A stretch of 31,473 nucleotides of DNA from JBKHYJ01 sp046565505 (GTDB lineage: Bacteria > Acidobacteriota > Blastocatellia > UBA7656). Below are positions 1 to 6,923 of the stretch, piece by piece (position 1 is the first letter of the stretch; every line of letters starts with the position of its first letter). Location: positions 1 to 31,473 of the forward strand of contig JBKHYJ010000127.1 in assembly GCA_046565505.1 (NCBI GenBank), given 5' to 3'. The notes below the pieces were generated by a model. The model did not search any database, was not told the DNA's origin, and saw only the letters and a program-made list of their open reading frames with translations. A program made the translations under genes and the position numbers.

Positions 1-295
1 CTAGAGATCCGACAGCGGGACTGCTGAGGAGGTTAGATGAGAGAAGAGAAGAAGTGCTGAGGTTTATGACAGACCTGGAGGTGCCGTTCGACAACAACGC
101 GACGGAGCGAGACCTGAGGATGGTGAAATTGCAGCAGAAGGTCGGAGGATGTTTCCGAACGGCTGAAGGGGCGGGGGATTCTGCCGGATAAGGAGCTATC
201 TATCGACGGCGCGAAAGCAGGGGCATAGTTTGCTCGTTGCGATTGAGCGAGTGCTGAGAGACAAACCCTTCATCCTCAGTGCCTCCCAGTCCTGA
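1..295 (+). pseudogene. IS66-type transposase, C-terminal remnant with frameshift
   Basis: Reading from base 3, the frame gives the C-terminal part of an IS66-family DDE transposase, including the hallmark stretch EVPFDNNATERDLRMVKLQQ with the catalytic Glu of the NNxxERxLR box, then GGCFRT. This frame stops at 189 shortly after that block. The expected continuation (FCRIRSYLSTARKQGHSLL...) is present in a different frame from 179 to the TGA at 293-295, so a frameshift near 174-179 breaks the gene. The 5' part lies outside the window. The sequence AATAGTTAC just after the stop could be the element's right end, but without the left end this cannot be confirmed. It marks the left flank as a site of past mobile-element activity. 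Confidence 0.85.
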
Positions 296-305
296 ATAGT
301 TACGA

Positions 306-311
306 TATAAT
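306..311 (+). promoter_or_regulatory. Candidate -10 box positioned for leaderless transcription
   Basis: A perfect TATAAT lies at 306-311, six bases before the ATG at 318, so the predicted start of transcription falls on the A of that ATG. No matching -35 box is seen at the usual distance and no Shine-Dalgarno sequence precedes the ATG. The arrangement fits a leaderless message but could be chance in AT-rich sequence at an IS end. Confidence 0.3.
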
Positions 312-317
312 CGCGCA

Positions 318-551
318 ATGACTGATCAGAACCCTGAAACTGCTCTAGTTGCTCTTGGCGACAGCCTTAAGGCCGCTGTCCGCAACGCTGTCGGCCTCCG
401 GGCTAGCTCTACTACCTCAGAAGGCAAGCGTCGCAATGACCTGCTGCGGGACAAGCAAAACATCGTCTCAGCCTTCTTCCAGCACATCAATAAAAATCCT
501 GCCGAAGTGAAGCCAGTTAATGAACGGGCCGCGCGGGACTCCAACCGTTGA
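318..551 (+). CDS. Short hypothetical ORF, possibly a truncated gene
   Basis: A 77-codon frame whose product I do not recognise. It is polar with a predicted helical middle (KRRNDLLRDKQNIVSAFFQH). The last ten or so codons run into sequence that, in the +1 frame, encodes the PQQ propeller fragment that follows, so the C-terminus is probably an artificial fusion and the original gene was cut there. There is no ribosome-binding site, and the only expression signal is the TATAAT box immediately upstream. It may be a leaderless small gene, a remnant, or not a gene. Confidence 0.3.
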   Translation: MTDQNPETALVALGDSLKAAVRNAVGLRASSTTSEGKRRNDLLRDKQNIVSAFFQHINKNPAEVKPVNERAARDSNR

Positions 552-759
552 TGGCGACCGCATCTACGCGATGGCCGCCGACGGTACGCTGGCGTGTCTG
601 GACGCGACCACGGGCAAGATGACGTGGTCGCAGAACGTCGTCGATAAATACGGCGGCTCAGTCAATCGATGGGGCATGAGCGAATCGCCGCTGGTCGGTG
701 GCAACCGGCTGGTCGTTTTGCCGGGCGCGCCTGGAGCTTCGGTTGTGTCGCTCAGGCAA
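520..759 (+). pseudogene. Fragment of a PQQ-type β-propeller (quinoprotein-like) protein
   Basis: The frame encodes one or two blades of a PQQ-like propeller: GPRGTPTVDGDRIYAMAADG, then LACLDATTGKMTW, then WGMSESPLVGGNRLVVLPG and GASVVSL. The pattern 'hxhLDxxTGKxxW' is the repeat signature of PQQ enzyme/propeller blades. Complete proteins have around 400 residues or more. Here only about 75 remain, starting and ending abruptly; beyond GASVVSL the frame continues to 849 without family resemblance. There is no signal peptide and no ribosome-binding site. I read it as a piece of a gene left by rearrangement between the IS66 scrap and the kinase gene. Confidence 0.75.
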
Positions 760-870
760 GTGCCCAATGCGTATGCATGGTCATTTACAGTGTTCAGATT
801 ACAAGCGGCGACCCTATTAACCCGGACGTTCGGCGGCAGAGCATGCTAGCGCCGCATCGAATAATTTCAA

Positions 871-1707
871 ATGAGAGAGTTGTTGGAACGAGTTGAGGAG
901 CGGATCCGCGCCTGGGGGGTCGTTGCTGAAGATACTCTTCACACGCAAAGCTCCTTCGTAGCCTTCGGCCGTCGCCGCGATCAGCCTGTAGTATTGAAGG
1001 TTGTGAGCCAACCGGGAGATGAGTGGCGATGCGGTGAGGTGTTGGACGCATTCGACGGAAGCGGAATAGTACGAGTTTATGAATACATCGAAGGCGCGGT
1101 ACTGCTCGAAAGGCTGAATCCCGGGACTTCGCTCGCCGCAATAGCCTTGGGCGGGCAGGACGAACGAGCAACAGAGATCCTGGCTGAAGTGATTCAGCGC
1201 CTGTCTCATCCATCTGAGTGCTTGGAAGCCTTCGTTAGCGTACAAGAGTGGGGGAATGGATTTCGGCGCTACGTGGCGAGCGGCGATAGTCAGATTCCAA
1301 TCGGCCTTGTCGAGCAAGGTCAGCACCTTTACACGCAACTATGCGAGTCACAACAATGCGTCAGACTTCTCCACGGCGACCTTCAGCACTACAATGTTCT
1401 TTTTGATCGTGATCGCGGCTGGATAGCTATAGATCCCAAGGGCGTCGTCGGTGAGATCGAGTACGAAATCGGGGCAAGTCTTCGGAACCCATACGAGAAC
1501 CCGGAGCTATTCGCCAAACCAGAGGCGGTTGAGAGAAGGCTCAAAGTTTATGAAGCCAAGTTAAAGCTGAACACAGAGCGTGCTTTGAGGTGGAGTTTTG
1601 CCCAGGCAGTTCTATCGGCCATTTGGTCAGTTGAGGATGGGTTCGCAGTCGACGCCGGCAATCCGTCCATCATGTTAGCAAATGCAATCCGCGCAATGTT
1701 GGAATAG
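871..1707 (+). CDS. APH(6)-like aminoglycoside (streptomycin)/hydroxyurea phosphotransferase
   Basis: The 278-residue product matches the APH(6)/hydroxyurea kinase family (streptomycin 6-phosphotransferase type) in length and motifs. It has the catalytic loop LLHGDLQHYNVLFDRD (His168, Asp170, Asn175) and the metal-binding segment IAIDPKGVVGEIEYEIG (Asp188), both diagnostic. VVLKVV near residue 43 is the candidate ATP-binding lysine. Members phosphorylate streptomycin with ATP in the cytoplasm; environmental homologues may act on other substrates. The ATG has no good Shine-Dalgarno sequence. The gene sits alone between gene fragments and a hairpin-rich gap, a setting typical of acquired cargo. 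It looks intact, with all kinase residues kept. Family assignment is firm; the substrate is not known. Confidence 0.88.
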   Translation: MRELLERVEERIRAWGVVAEDTLHTQSSFVAFGRRRDQPVVLKVVSQPGDEWRCGEVLDAFDGSGIVRVYEYIEGAVLLERLNPGTSLAAIALGGQDERATEILAEVIQRLSHPSECLEAFVSVQEWGNGFRRYVASGDSQIPIGLVEQGQHLYTQLCESQQCVRLLHGDLQHYNVLFDRDRGWIAIDPKGVVGEIEYEIGASLRNPYENPELFAKPEAVERRLKVYEAKLKLNTERALRWSFAQAVLSAIWSVEDGFAVDAGNPSIMLANAIRAMLE

Positions 1708-1906
1708 CCCGTGGCAACATTCATGTCAATTGACCCGCCAGGCGTAATAGGTCTTTCCTTAAACCTCGTTGCAGGTAAATCGCTATCGACATGCAAAAAA
1801 TATCTTCCGAATAACGTCTATATCTAAGTACAGGACAAAAGTTGAATAACTTGTAGAAACGCAATCGGCTCTCACTCTTATGCGAAAGTCAGTTGCTTTC
1901 ACGCAC

Positions 1907-1940
1907 TTTGCTTAGATTCGCATCAGCAAATCTAAGCAAA
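1907..1940. repeat. 12-bp perfect inverted repeat
   Basis: TTTGCTTAGATT at 1907-1918 is the exact reverse complement of AATCTAAGCAAA at 1929-1940, with a 10-base loop. It is not followed by a T-run on either strand, so it is more likely a terminator remnant, a protein-binding dyad or part of a leader structure than a standard intrinsic terminator. Confidence 0.7.
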
Positions 1941-1978
1941 CGAGCGATAAAGTTGCTGCTCGTAGCGACTAAAACGCC

Positions 1979-2023
1979 AAGGGCTCCTGATTATTGCTCT
2001 TAATCAGGCCCTTGCAATAATCA
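1979..2023 (+). promoter_or_regulatory. Two mutually exclusive hairpins before the NLR gene
   Basis: Hairpin A pairs AAGGG-CCTGATTA (1979-1983 and 1986-1993, two-base bulge) with TAATCAGGCCCTT (2001-2013). Hairpin B pairs TGATTATTGC (1988-1997) with GCAATAATCA (2014-2023). They use overlapping left arms, so only one can form at a time. They end 17 bases before the AGGAGGAG sequence. This is the geometry of a leader or attenuator switch, although no ligand-binding riboswitch class is recognisable. Confidence 0.4.
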
Positions 2024-2040
2024 AAGCCAAGCTCGGCTTC

Positions 2041-2048
2041 AGGAGGAG
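2041..2048 (+). promoter_or_regulatory. Strong ribosome-binding site without a standard start codon
   Basis: AGGAGGAG is an almost perfect anti-16S complement. In the NLR frame the codons that follow are AGA, AAA, ATC (2053), TCT, ATC (2059), ATA (2062); the first standard start is TTG at 2143, about 95 bases away. Either a rare ATC/ATA start or a sequence error (ATG to ATC at 2053) is the simplest reading. The peptide from 2053 on (ISIIAASDIKSALLLLDLAQ...) is helical and protein-like. Confidence 0.5.
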
Positions 2049-2142
2049 AAAAATCTCTATCATAGCTGCTTCCGATATAAAATCTGCACTTCTACTACTC
2101 GACCTGGCTCAACATCTTCAGCAGCCTGTCTCTGACCTTGCC

Positions 2143-5073
2143 TTGGTGTTAGCAGATCTTGCGAATAGAACTTTATCTATTGACGCAGCCACAGCACGCG
2201 TCGCAGTCGAGCCTGCTTTAAAGCAATTATTAGATGATCTGGCCGGAAAGAAAATTCCAATGGGCGATTCGTTGTTATCCTTTGGAAGCACTCTAAGGGA
2301 ATTTACTGTAGTCTCGGGATCGAGCGGACGCAATATTAACATTGGCGGGAATGTGATCAACAGCAATATTCATTCCGGCGATGTAATTAACGTAAATCTC
2401 CAAATTGAGAACTACGTTCCGCCTCCCGAAGTTGACCCCGAGAAACTTAAATCTGCGCTTGAATGGTTGAGTGCTCTTCCAACCGATGCGATCCCTGATG
2501 TTGCGCCATTCCAGCAATACTCGAATATGCAGCTTAAAGCAAATGAATATTTCGTAGGGCGTAAGGAGGATTTGCGAAGGCTTGCTGAAATGCTCAAAGG
2601 CGACCAGGCCGGCGCAAGCGGTCAATCTCCAACCGTTGCGATTACTGGAATCGGTGGAGTCGGCAAGACGCAACTTGCTGTCGAATTCGTACATCGTTAT
2701 GGCCAATACTTCAAGGGCGGAGTGTTCTGGTTAAATTTTGCCAAGCCTAGTACAGTGCCCGACCAGATTGCTTTGTGCGGATCACCAGGCAGACTGGACT
2801 TGCCAAATTTTCGCAATCGGACCTCGAAAGAGCAGGCGGATATGGTGCGTGGCCGCTGGCAGAGCCCAATGCCATGCCTGATCGTGTTCGACAACTGTGA
2901 AGACGAAGACTTGCTTGAAACTTGGAGGCCGGTGACAGGAGGCGCGCGCGTTATTGTGACCAGCCGTAAGGGTGAGTGGGAACAATCCCACGGCCTAAAG
3001 CATTTGCCGCTGGATGTATTAAAGCGTGATGAGAGCATCGAGTTGCTGTGTAAGTTTCACCGTGATTTGCATCCTGATGATCCTGACCTGAGTACTATTG
3101 CTGCCGAGGTTGGCCACCTGCCATTGGCGTTACATCTCGCAGGGAGCTATCTTGCGCGTTACCATACTAAATGCACTCCGAAAAGCTATCTGGAAGAATT
3201 GAGAGGCCCGAACATATTGAGGCATCCGTCGCTTCAAAAATCCAAAAGGTTGCCGACGGGCAGTACAGAAGGCGTTGCTCGCACGTTTGACATAAGCTAT
3301 GCGCGGCTTGATCCGGCCAGAGAAGAGGATGCGCTCGGGCTTTTATTATTAACCAGAAGCTCGCACTTTGCGGCGGGCGAATTCACACCGCCGGGTCTCC
3401 TGGAATCCTCGGTAGTCAAGAATTACAGCAAGACCTCCTATGAAATCACGGATGCGATAAAACGCCTGGTAGAGCTTGGACTGATCTACGAGAATTACGA
3501 TGACGGGGCAGTGCGCCTACACCAGTTGATCGCAGATTTTGTTCGCGACGTTGTGAGTGAAAGCGTTGATGCCGAGGCCCAAAAGGCTGTAGAGCGTGCA
3601 ATCATAGACGTGCTTCTTTTTCCAAACCTCTCGGGGTATGGCGATTCGCTGCTGCCCATACAGGCACACATTCGAGCCGTCACCGACGAATCATTCGAGC
3701 AGTTTCTCCGGAATGGAGATTATGAAGGCGCGGCGGATATCCAGGTCCTCGTTGATCAAAACCTGCAGCAGTGGGGGGATTACAAATACCTGATATCCAA
3801 GTACGAGCGAATAGTAGATAAGATAGAGAATTCTAACCAGAAGGTATTCATCCTACTCGGGTTGGGCACGGCGTACGCCAACACCGGAGACCTTCAAAAG
3901 CAATTTCGTTATTATAACGAGGCACTGGATATCGCAGACAAGCTTGGCTTAGAGCATGAGAAGGCCGGGGCGCTTGGCTTGCTAGGCAATCACTTTATTG
4001 CAAAAGATAATACAGAGGCCGCTATAGGGTACTTCGAGCAGGCGATAAACGTTTTGCGCCCTTCAAAGGAGAAAGATAAGAATCTCAAGGCCAAATGGGT
4101 GCTGAACCTCGGCCACTGCTATTATAATCAGGGGCAAACCCGACGAGCGATTGAGCATAACGAACAGGCGCTTGCCATATCGAAAGAATTGAAAGACAGA
4201 TACGTGCAGCAAGAAGTCGAAATGCTTTACCTTATCAATCGCGGCCAGTATCGCTTTTTTCAAGGTGAAATCAGTCAGGCCATAGGTTCCTATAACCAGG
4301 CCCTTGAGATGGCCAGCAAGGCTGGCCATAAGAGAGCGCAAGCGGCAGGTCTATGCAATCTGGGTGAATGTTACAGAGTTCTGGGTGAAACATCACAGGC
4401 CCGCGACATATTCTCACAGGCGCTAAATATCAGCAAAGAGCTTGGTCTCAAACGACAAGAAGGCCAAATACTCAACAGCTTGGCGGAGCTGCTTGTTGAT
4501 GAAGGCCGTTATGATCAGGCCCTAGAAATTGCAGATGAAGGCGCGAGAATAGGCCTGATTATCGGCAGTCCCTCGCTAATCGGCGAGAATAAAGCCGCAA
4601 CCGCCCGGGCTTATTTATTTACCGATCAGCTTTCGGGCGCTCATACATCCGCCCTCGCTGCGCTTGAGAATAGCGCGCTGCTTGATAAGCACTATGTACT
4701 GGCCCTTCTCGGCTTGGTGCATCTACAACGCCAAAGCCACGCCGCCTCGATTGAAGCATTCGAGGCCAGCCGCCAGTGCGCCGCTGACTTGATTAACAAT
4801 GATCCGCAAAACTATGGAGCATTGGACATGCAATGCCTCGCACTTTGGGGGCTGGCTATATGCAAGCATAGTGATAACGCAAGTGATAACGCAGTCGAGG
4901 CTATTCGATCTTACGCCGAGGCGCGGGCGATCAACAGCGATCCGGGCGTAGTAAAGCGCGTTTTGCGGTTGCTGGAATTACTGGCGCGAGCGGATGCCGG
5001 CCAAAGGCTGAGAGAGTGGATCCAGAAAATCAGCGGCGAGCAGCTTACTCGCCAAAGCGAATTTGGCGAGTAA
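2143..5073 (+). CDS. NLR-like STAND protein: N-terminal helices, signalling motif, NB-ARC, TPRs
   Basis: From the TTG at 2143 the product is 976 residues; the ribosome-binding site at 2041 suggests about 30 more at the N-terminus. Residues 1-55 are helical. Residues 61-82 hold a Gly/Asn/Ile motif (GRNINIGGNVINSNIHSGDV). An NB-ARC NTPase follows, with Walker A GIGGVGKT (169-176), Walker B CLIVFDN (to 251), GARVIVTSR (267-275) and a GLPL-like VGHLPLALHLAG (from 323). A winged-helix-like segment comes near 420-470. From about 560 to 930 there are tetratricopeptide repeats (for example GTAYANTGDLQKQFRYYNEA). NB-ARC-TPR proteins are nucleotide-switch sensors that oligomerise after TPR binding. No separate effector domain is obvious, so output may pass through the N-terminal motif, which also occurs at the end of the nearby CHAT protein. 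Convergent with the minus-strand cluster. Confidence 0.9.
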   Translation: MVLADLANRTLSIDAATARVAVEPALKQLLDDLAGKKIPMGDSLLSFGSTLREFTVVSGSSGRNINIGGNVINSNIHSGDVINVNLQIENYVPPPEVDPEKLKSALEWLSALPTDAIPDVAPFQQYSNMQLKANEYFVGRKEDLRRLAEMLKGDQAGASGQSPTVAITGIGGVGKTQLAVEFVHRYGQYFKGGVFWLNFAKPSTVPDQIALCGSPGRLDLPNFRNRTSKEQADMVRGRWQSPMPCLIVFDNCEDEDLLETWRPVTGGARVIVTSRKGEWEQSHGLKHLPLDVLKRDESIELLCKFHRDLHPDDPDLSTIAAEVGHLPLALHLAGSYLARYHTKCTPKSYLEELRGPNILRHPSLQKSKRLPTGSTEGVARTFDISYARLDPAREEDALGLLLLTRSSHFAAGEFTPPGLLESSVVKNYSKTSYEITDAIKRLVELGLIYENYDDGAVRLHQLIADFVRDVVSESVDAEAQKAVERAIIDVLLFPNLSGYGDSLLPIQAHIRAVTDESFEQFLRNGDYEGAADIQVLVDQNLQQWGDYKYLISKYERIVDKIENSNQKVFILLGLGTAYANTGDLQKQFRYYNEALDIADKLGLEHEKAGALGLLGNHFIAKDNTEAAIGYFEQAINVLRPSKEKDKNLKAKWVLNLGHCYYNQGQTRRAIEHNEQALAISKELKDRYVQQEVEMLYLINRGQYRFFQGEISQAIGSYNQALEMASKAGHKRAQAAGLCNLGECYRVLGETSQARDIFSQALNISKELGLKRQEGQILNSLAELLVDEGRYDQALEIADEGARIGLIIGSPSLIGENKAATARAYLFTDQLSGAHTSALAALENSALLDKHYVLALLGLVHLQRQSHAASIEAFEASRQCAADLINNDPQNYGALDMQCLALWGLAICKHSDNASDNAVEAIRSYAEARAINSDPGVVKRVLRLLELLARADAGQRLREWIQKISGEQLTRQSEFGE

Positions 5074-5075
5074 GC
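5043..5075. terminator. 14-bp perfect hairpin spanning the NLR stop codon
   Basis: GCTTACTCGCCAAA (5043-5056) and TTTGGCGAGTAAGC (5062-5075) are perfect reverse complements with a 5-base loop. The TAA stop (5071-5073) lies inside the right arm. It sits between two convergent genes and could work in either direction, but neither side has a clean T-run, so it may be a transcript-end stabiliser or a Rho-assisted terminator. Confidence 0.55.
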
Positions 5076-5184
5076 CTTTGAGTCATTGTGACATCCTTTA
5101 GAGCCTTGACCGTTATGAACGGGGGAGCCCTTAAACCAGAGCGGAACCTGACAAGACGATCTGGCCGCGCGTGCGCACGTAATA

Positions 5185-6105
5185 TTACCCTTTAGCGCCG
5201 AACTTCACGCTTATCTTCGCTATATCTCTCAAGGGCAATTTTGTCGCGTCCTTCAGCACAGACATGACGCTCACCTTTCCATCCATTGCCCTCATTGCGT
5301 TGTCGGCAAGGTCATGCATGTTGTGCTCTCGCGCAAGCTGCGCTATGTGACTCAGCGCCTCCTGTTGCTCGGCAGGTTGTAAATTGCCCAACACCTCAAG
5401 GGAGGGGCCGGAGCCAACCGTGGCATTGATCGGGTGTGAGCTGCCAAACGGGATATCTGCATGATGCGGCAGGGGGTGATGCGCGGCGGCTGACATTGGC
5501 AGGTCGCTGTGACCTAACGATAAATCGGCGTGGGAAGCGTCAGGCAATAAATTCATCGCGCCGTCGGCCAGGTCGCCGCCTGAACTAGCCAGGTCAGCCA
5601 CCGCGCCCGCATGAGAGTGCCATCCCAGTACATCGCCGATAGTGTGGAATGCGTCTGAAACCTCGTCCGAACTCGGGATCGCAAATATCAACCCCGCGAT
5701 GCTGCTCGCCGAGATTATCAGAGTATTCGAATCGAAGTTCGGCTGGCTGAATTGGTTTGCCAGCAGTTTGCCCAGCCGCAGTGTATATATCCAATTAAAC
5801 GCTGCGTTAGTGCTGGCCGCTGTCACATTCCCAGCGCCGGGAATCGCGTGCAGCAGCATGCCAAGCAACTTGGAGCCGCCAAGATAAAATGCGGCCCCTG
5901 ATGTGACGGATAAAATGAATTTCGTCGCGAGGATAAAGTTGACTTTATGGCCCGACGCTTTAGATAGGTCCCTCATCATCTTTATCCAGATGTAAGACAT
6001 CCCTGCCATATCGAGCGGCGGAAAAAAGCTCCCGGGGACTCCCAGGCCAGCGGCTTTCAGAGCGGCCCGATTTATAATCTCTTCATTTTGATTCGAGTTA
6101 GTCAT
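5185..6105 (-). CDS. DUF697-like membrane protein with His-rich middle
   Basis: A 306-residue protein. Residues 14-120 resemble the DUF697/YcjF-type membrane domain: AALKAAGLGVPGSFFPPLDM, hydrophobic segments near 56-75 and 78-92, and the Pro/Gly pattern HAIPGAGNVTAASTNAAFNW. Another hydrophobic segment lies at 127-144. Residues 160-225 are rich in His (His163, 165, 192, 199, 209, 210, 214, 215, 224), a possible metal-binding linker, followed by a helical tail. DUF697 proteins often accompany or are fused to GTPases; here the dynamin-like GTPase gene is two genes upstream, which supports partnership at the membrane. AGAGGTG precedes the ATG. It is the last gene of the minus-strand cluster. 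The family call is by pattern only. Confidence 0.6.
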   Translation of the reverse strand: MTNSNQNEEIINRAALKAAGLGVPGSFFPPLDMAGMSYIWIKMMRDLSKASGHKVNFILATKFILSVTSGAAFYLGGSKLLGMLLHAIPGAGNVTAASTNAAFNWIYTLRLGKLLANQFSQPNFDSNTLIISASSIAGLIFAIPSSDEVSDAFHTIGDVLGWHSHAGAVADLASSGGDLADGAMNLLPDASHADLSLGHSDLPMSAAAHHPLPHHADIPFGSSHPINATVGSGPSLEVLGNLQPAEQQEALSHIAQLAREHNMHDLADNAMRAMDGKVSVMSVLKDATKLPLRDIAKISVKFGAKG

Positions 6106-6124
6106 GGTTCACCTCTTTCGTTTC

Positions 6125-6871
6125 TCATTCAGACGGTAGCTTCCCGACCGTCATGTGATCGCCGGTTCCTATTACGCTACCGGTGACGCTTCCACCAATA
6201 CTGACGCCGCGAGACCCGGAGCTATGCCCTGGTTGATGTTTCTCCTTTTCTGCCGGGGGCGGCGCAGGAATTAGCTGAGCAAGGAATGGCCTGGTTGAAT
6301 CTACCCCTTCCTTGACCAGCAGCCTGGGCTTCTTGTCCTCGGAAAGGCTCGGGAGCATCAGCGCGGCTTTGGCCAGTTCAAAAGAGTCTTTGACCGATCT
6401 GCCGAATGAGAGCATGCGGTAAAAAGAGGTAGAGAAGGCAACCGCCGCATCATCGGTTATGGCGCTGCTCATCCCAATCGTGTGGTCGACCACCTTGCTG
6501 ATCGCGTGGGCCTGCGCCCGAGAGAAACAAGCATTCAAGACGACTAAATGGATGTTGTCGTTCAGTCTTTTAAAAATGGCCGCTAGAGTCTTTGGCCCGA
6601 TGGGCTGGCTGTTGCCGAGTTTGTCTTCAATCACGATCCCTTCTTTTTCGGTCCCGTGCCCGCTGAAGTGGACTATATGCGGCGCATGGTTGAGCAACGC
6701 GAGTTGCAGGTCATCCAGGCGAATCGCCAATTGAGTGACAAACTCGAAGGCATCTCGATGAGGCGCGCCATCAAGACCCCGCTCGATCTCACGCGCCTCC
6801 TCATCAAGCCGGAGCCGGTCATCATTTATGGGGCTCGCCCCCAGGAATAAAAACTTGATCTTGCTATTCAT
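6125..6871 (-). CDS. CHAT-domain (caspase-like) protease with C-terminal signalling motif
   Basis: Start chosen at 6871: AAGGAG lies 9-10 bases upstream, while the longer frame from 6955 overlaps the GTPase gene and has no such site. The 248-residue protein is a compact CHAT domain: KIKFLFLGASPINDDRLRLD, the His of HIVHFSGHGT (His72) and the Cys of LVVLNACFS (Cys115), then GMSSAITDDAAVAFSTSFYR. CHAT proteases are caspase-fold enzymes used as death or processing effectors. After a Pro/Glu linker the C-terminus (220-243) carries SRGVSIGGSVTGSVIGTGDH, which aligns without gaps with a segment of the NLR at 2143. A C-terminal motif on an effector matched to an N-terminal-region motif on an NLR is the layout of bacterial amyloid signalling pairs. 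Catalytic residues are intact. Confidence 0.88.
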   Translation of the reverse strand: MNSKIKFLFLGASPINDDRLRLDEEAREIERGLDGAPHRDAFEFVTQLAIRLDDLQLALLNHAPHIVHFSGHGTEKEGIVIEDKLGNSQPIGPKTLAAIFKRLNDNIHLVVLNACFSRAQAHAISKVVDHTIGMSSAITDDAAVAFSTSFYRMLSFGRSVKDSFELAKAALMLPSLSEDKKPRLLVKEGVDSTRPFLAQLIPAPPPAEKEKHQPGHSSGSRGVSIGGSVTGSVIGTGDHMTVGKLPSE

Positions 6872-6923
6872 AATGTTTAATCTCCTTATCCTTTTATCGA
6901 ACGGGCTGAGTCCGCAGCCCGCG

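Larger units (their letters stand above)
1708..2142. other. Gap between kinase gene and NLR gene, rich in inverted repeats
   Basis: This 435-base stretch has no convincing separate gene. It holds a 12-bp perfect inverted repeat (1907-1940), a pair of mutually exclusive hairpins (1979-2023), and a strong AGGAGGAG ribosome-binding sequence (2041-2048) that has no ATG, GTG or TTG at a usual distance. The frame of the NLR gene is open back to 1966 (in-frame TAG at 1963-1965), so the 3' part probably encodes the true N-terminus of that protein. No convincing -35/-10 pair was found. Confidence 0.6.

Noticed and set aside
793..870. Possible integron attC-like or small palindromic element before the APH gene (TTAACCCGGACGTTCGGCGG and GCGCCGC)
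   Set aside because: Only a 5-bp stem can be drawn and the expected second half is missing; no integrase or attC core boxes are found.
817..1338. Minus-strand frame of 173 codons
   Set aside because: It lies opposite the APH(6)-like gene, whose motifs are unmistakable, and its product shows no recognisable pattern.
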